From Hyphomicrobiales bacterium (GTDB lineage Bacteria > Pseudomonadota > Alphaproteobacteria > Rhizobiales > Rhizobiaceae): a stretch of 64,000 nt of DNA. Shown here piece by piece: positions 60,951-64,000 of the stretch. The notes beneath the pieces were generated by a model that saw only the letters and a list, made by a program, of their open reading frames with translations, was not told the origin of the DNA and did not search any database. The translations under genes and the position numbers were made by a program. Position 1 is the first letter of the stretch. Each line of letters starts with the position of its first letter. Location: contig UCMT01000030.1 of assembly GCA_900473795.1 (NCBI GenBank), positions 1 through 64,000 of the forward strand, read 5' to 3'.

Positions 60951-63263
60951 ATGTTTAGATATGACGTTCTTTTGTTTGGCTGTCTTTTTGGCATATCTGT
61001 TCTTGCTGCGCCTCCTTCCTTTTCGCAGCAGGCGGGTCGCAGCACAGAGCAAGTGGCGTCGGAGGCGCCAGAACAGGAAGCATTCAAGACACTGCAGGCC
61101 ATTATTAAGGCGGCAAAGTCGGGGGATGCGCTAAAGTCCGCCGTTACTGAAGCGAAAGCCTTGGCAGACAAGGGCAATCCCGCCGCGCTGCTGCTTCTCG
61201 GTGACATGTATCGCGACGGCAAGGTCGTCGCGAAGGATGTTTCGAAGGCCGTCGAGTCGTATGAGAAGGCGCTCGCTGCCGGAAAGATGACGGCGGCCGC
61301 CAAACTCGGCAACCTCTACCGGCAGGGTGAAGCCGTCGGTCTCGATCCTACCAAGGCTGTCGGCTTTTACGAAAAGGGCATTGCAGGCGATGATGCGGGA
61401 TCGAAGATCGGCATGGCCGACCTCTATGCCGAAGGCATCCTCGTTCCGCGAGACATCCCGAAGGCCATTGCCGGCTACGAAGCGATACTGCCGCGTGAGA
61501 AAGCCTGGGCAGCTTCGCGCCTCGCGCAGCTTTACATGAAGGGGGCTGAAGTCGGACTCGATCCGGCTAAGGCCGTCGTTTATTACGAGCAGGCGGCAGA
61601 GGCAGGCGATGCTGCGGCCAAGATGAGCCTCGCGACAATCTACCGTGACGGTCGGATCGCGGCGCGGGATGTGCCGAGAGCCGCCGCGCTCTATGAGCAG
61701 TTGCTCTCGAAAGGCGATGTGAGGGCCGCAACCAAGCTGGGCAACCTCTACAGGCAGGGGCAGGCTGTGGGCCTCGATCCGTCAAAGGCCTTCGGTTACT
61801 ATGAGATGGGGATTGCAGCCGATGACAGTGGCGCAAAGGCCGGCATGGCTGACCTTTATGCCGAAGGCAAACTCGTTCCTCAGGATATCCCGAAGGCCAT
61901 CGCTCTCTATGAAGAGGTGCTGGCGGGTGGCCAAACGTGGGTCGCTTCGTCGCTGGCGACGCTTTATCTGAAGGGTGAGGATATCGGTCTCGATCCGGCC
62001 AAGGCGGTTGGATATTACGAACAGGCTGTCGACGCGGGCGATGCGACAGCGATGATCAGCCTTGCCACCATCTATCGGGAGGGCAAGATCGTGCCGCAGG
62101 ATGTGGCAAAAGCTGTGACCCTCTTTGAGAAGGCGCTGGCGGCCGGCAATACAACGGCAGCCACCAAGCTCGGAAACCTTTATAAGCAGGGTGAGGCGGT
62201 CGGGCTGGATTCAGTCAAGGCCGTCACCTATTTCGAACTGGGCGCTGCCGCCGGTGACGTCGGTGCGAAGGTGGCTATGGCGGATATCTATGCGGAAGGC
62301 ACGCTTGTCCCGCAGGATGTACCGAAGGCTGTCGGTCTTTACGAGGAGCTTCTGGCGGATGGCAGAACATCGGCTGCGTCGTCGCTGGCGGCGCTCTATC
62401 TCAAAAAACCAGACAACGGTCTCGATCCAGCCAAGGCCGTGGAATATTACCAGCAGGCTGTCGCAGCGGGTGATGTTCCTGCGATGATCAGCCTTGCCAA
62501 TATCTACCGTGAAGGCAGGGTAGTTCCCAAGGATGTAACGAAGGCGGCCGGCCTCTACGAACAGGCCTATCGCCTTGGCAAGACGAATGCGCTCGCAAGT
62601 GCCGCAAGCGTTCTACTTTCGGGAACCGTCGAGCAGCGGAAGCAGGCTCATGATCTTATCCTGAAAGGTCAATCGGAAAACGCGCCGAATGTGTCCTCCG
62701 TTCTCGCAAACGCCTTGCTCAATGGAGCGGGCGTGCGCAAGGACCCGGCGCGAGCCCTCCAAGTCCTCAAGAGTGCCAGCGCTGCGGGCGACACCAACGC
62801 CGCCTCAATGCTGATTCAGCTTTACGCGCAGGGAAGAGGCAAGGATGTTCGCAAAAACCTCTTGGTGGCCAGGGCAACGCTGGCAAGCATCGCAAGTCAG
62901 ATGTCTGAAGAGCAGCGTGAGGGCGAGGGGCTCTTCATCGAGGGGGCCGCTGCTTCCTCCGTTAACCAATATGCCGCATTCGAAGAAAAGCTGCGGGACA
63001 TGCAACCGAATGCGAAGGCCAGTCTCGTCGGTCGGTTGGGGGGCGCGAGCAGCAACACCTATGTCTATATTCTTCAGCGCGAACTCAAGGAAGCCGGCCA
63101 CTATCAAGGCACGCTGAACGGTGTGATGACAGGTGCCACGATCAGGGCCTTCAACCAGTTCTGCGACCGGCGCAGCATTGTGGCGATTTGCCGGACGGGG
63201 CCGCTCAGCCGGCCGGCCCGCAACGTCTTTCTGGATTTCCTGCGCGAAACGAAATCTAGTTGA
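60951..63263 (+). CDS. Large exported Sel1-repeat protein of the polysaccharide locus
   Basis: A 770-residue protein. The start at 60951 gives a signal peptide (FRYDVLLFGCLFGISVLAAP, residues 2-21); an ATG 17 codons earlier would bury it. Residues about 65-600 are Sel1 repeats of about 36 residues, including three consecutive, exactly 144-residue super-repeats starting at nucleotides 61302, 61734 and 62166. The C-terminus (YVYILQRELKEAGHYQGTLN) resembles a peptidoglycan-binding-1 motif. AlgK and other Sel1/TPR proteins act as periplasmic or outer-membrane adaptors in polysaccharide export; a similar role is inferred from position beside an AlgD-like gene. Confidence 0.85.
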   Translation: MFRYDVLLFGCLFGISVLAAPPSFSQQAGRSTEQVASEAPEQEAFKTLQAIIKAAKSGDALKSAVTEAKALADKGNPAALLLLGDMYRDGKVVAKDVSKAVESYEKALAAGKMTAAAKLGNLYRQGEAVGLDPTKAVGFYEKGIAGDDAGSKIGMADLYAEGILVPRDIPKAIAGYEAILPREKAWAASRLAQLYMKGAEVGLDPAKAVVYYEQAAEAGDAAAKMSLATIYRDGRIAARDVPRAAALYEQLLSKGDVRAATKLGNLYRQGQAVGLDPSKAFGYYEMGIAADDSGAKAGMADLYAEGKLVPQDIPKAIALYEEVLAGGQTWVASSLATLYLKGEDIGLDPAKAVGYYEQAVDAGDATAMISLATIYREGKIVPQDVAKAVTLFEKALAAGNTTAATKLGNLYKQGEAVGLDSVKAVTYFELGAAAGDVGAKVAMADIYAEGTLVPQDVPKAVGLYEELLADGRTSAASSLAALYLKKPDNGLDPAKAVEYYQQAVAAGDVPAMISLANIYREGRVVPKDVTKAAGLYEQAYRLGKTNALASAASVLLSGTVEQRKQAHDLILKGQSENAPNVSSVLANALLNGAGVRKDPARALQVLKSASAAGDTNAASMLIQLYAQGRGKDVRKNLLVARATLASIASQMSEEQREGEGLFIEGAAASSVNQYAAFEEKLRDMQPNAKASLVGRLGGASSNTYVYILQRELKEAGHYQGTLNGVMTGATIRAFNQFCDRRSIVAICRTGPLSRPARNVFLDFLRETKSS

Positions 63264-63271
63264 AGGGTGAT

Positions 63272-63300
63272 GGCTGTGGCCGGAATTTCCGGCCACAGCC
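63272..63300. terminator. Perfect 13-bp hairpin between convergent genes
   Basis: GGCTGTGGCCGGA and TCCGGCCACAGCC around a 3-nt loop, 8 bp after the Sel1 gene stop and 2 bp before the end of the opposing lyase gene. No T run; probably bidirectional. Confidence 0.8.
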
Positions 63301-63302
63301 GA

Positions 63303-64000
63303 TCAGTTGGTGGCCATTGCCCGCTTTGTAAGATTTTCCGCCGTCGTTACCACGTCGCGATACTCGACGACCGCGTCCACGTCCTCGTGGCTGCGGTAGA
63401 TGCCGAATTTCCAGTAGCCTGCCTCGTCATGATCCCAATAGCCGAGCGGTCCGTTGAAATTCACGACCTGGCGGCCGTTGAGCCATATGTTCAAAAGTCC
63501 GTCCGTCGCGGAAACCTTGTGCTCCATCACGATATTGAGCCACGTACCACGCGGGACATTGTGCATCCGATACACCTCGCTGCTGGTCGGTTTGCCGTTC
63601 AGAATGTATCTCCGTCGAAAAACCAGATCAGTGCCATATACCTCGGCGGCGATATAGGGCGGGCGTTTATCATTCTTGCTGCCGTGCCATTGACCGACAA
63701 TGAACCAGGAATGTTTGTCGCTCGGGATCGAGAAGCCGTCGGCAATCTTCACGCGGTAGGCATTCCATATGACCTCGCTTTTCGGAAAGGTTACGAGATC
63801 TGTCGCTTCCGAGCGGTCCTTGGTTTCAGGGTCGAAGCTGGCGCGGTCGCCGGGGCGGACTTCGAAGCGCAGGACCAGATTGTTGTTGGCACTAAGCCGC
63901 GTGCCGATCGAATAGGCCTTCCGGGCCGAATGGTTCGTGTAATCCCCCCAATTGTAGGAGAAGTTTGCCGGCAGAGGCGTTACGTTCGATGGCGAAGCCA
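63303..64000 (-). CDS. Polysaccharide lyase, heparin-lyase-I-like, 5' end beyond the window
   Basis: Reading from the right edge, the frame is open without a start: SPSNVTPLPANFSYNWGDYT, then LRFEVRPGDRASFDPETKDR, IWNAYRVKIADGFSIPSDKH and WFIVGQWHGSKN, and ends KRAMATN. The jelly-roll pattern with WNAYRVKI, QWHG, GTWLNIVMEHKVS and GLLNIWLNGRQVVNF matches the heparin lyase I-like family (PL13/PL20-type, which includes glucuronan lyases). At least 232 residues are visible. Its placement beside an AlgD-like uronate-synthesis operon suggests it cuts the polymer made here. An internal GTG at 63752 is not the true start. Confidence 0.82.
   Translation of the reverse strand, partial: ASPSNVTPLPANFSYNWGDYTNHSARKAYSIGTRLSANNNLVLRFEVRPGDRASFDPETKDRSEATDLVTFPKSEVIWNAYRVKIADGFSIPSDKHSWFIVGQWHGSKNDKRPPYIAAEVYGTDLVFRRRYILNGKPTSSEVYRMHNVPRGTWLNIVMEHKVSATDGLLNIWLNGRQVVNFNGPLGYWDHDEAGYWKFGIYRSHEDVDAVVEYRDVVTTAENLTKRAMATN

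Noticed and set aside
1-64000. CRISPR arrays, insertion sequences, rRNA operons
   Set aside because: No regularly spaced direct repeats, no transposase frames and no rRNA sequence were seen in the window.

Overview
The window looks like chromosome of an alphaproteobacterium of the Rhizobiaceae (Rhizobium/Agrobacterium-like). The basis is high GC, purine-rich ribosome binding sites, a Porin_2 (RopA/Omp2b-type) outer-membrane porin, a DUF3563 microprotein, an arsR-aqpS-type arsenic operon and the block dapA-smpB-NYN-rpoZ-rsh-DUF2062-acpS-lepB-rnc-era, which is usual rhizobial backbone. Genus and species cannot be fixed from the sequence alone.

Layout. 1-6.9 kb: an L,D-transpeptidase lipoprotein, a betaine-type ABC binding protein and permease without an ATPase gene, and two regulator/target pairs (Lrp with an EamA exporter, HxlR with a medium-chain dehydrogenase) flanking a DoxX protein. 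6.9-11.6 kb: a GT39 transferase, a diacylglycerol-kinase-like lipid kinase, an ArnC/DPM-type GT2 and a YbhN-type membrane protein, probably a lipid-linked sugar module for envelope modification. 11.6-15.6 kb: AMP nucleosidase, a YnfA protein, tiny membrane or secreted peptides, a GST pseudogene, a DUF2147 protein and a Sel1 microprotein behind a structured leader. 15.6-20.7 kb: a HisC-like aminotransferase whose 3' end lies in a heptanucleotide repeat, two PilZ proteins and a caspase-Sel1-peptidoglycan-binding protein. 21-24.9 kb: tRNA-Ser(GCU), then an accessory stretch with small hypothetical genes, a Tat-type Hint-domain protein, large inverted repeats and a ligase-like pseudogene. 24.9-31.5 kb: porin, alpha/beta hydrolase, lytic transglycosylase, dapA, smpB and an NYN protein. 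32-40.3 kb: core information and stress genes (rpoZ, rsh, acpS, lepB, rnc, era). 40.3-43.1 kb: a five-gene ars operon. 43.2-48.2 kb: glutathionyl-hydroquinone reductase, a cyclopropane fatty acid synthase and Tex.

48.4-64 kb is a Wzx/Wzy polysaccharide locus. One minus-strand operon has an AlgD-like nucleotide-sugar dehydrogenase, two glycosyltransferases and a MOP flippase. A second has a glycosyltransferase, a heparinase II/III-like protein, an aldo/keto reductase and a GMC oxidoreductase in overlapping frames. A lone plus-strand polymerase sits between them. A giant Sel1-repeat protein, containing three consecutive 144-residue super-repeats, and a heparin-lyase-I-like polysaccharide lyase that runs off the right edge follow. 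Together these suggest an uronic-acid-containing exopolysaccharide with dedicated lyases; the polymer itself cannot be deduced.

The points I find most worth checking are the polysaccharide locus with its redox/lyase cassette and repeat protein, the PilZ pair with altered c-di-GMP motifs beside the caspase-Sel1 protein, the probably leaderless arsR promoter/operator, the structured leader at 15.2 kb, and the accessory stretch after the tRNA.
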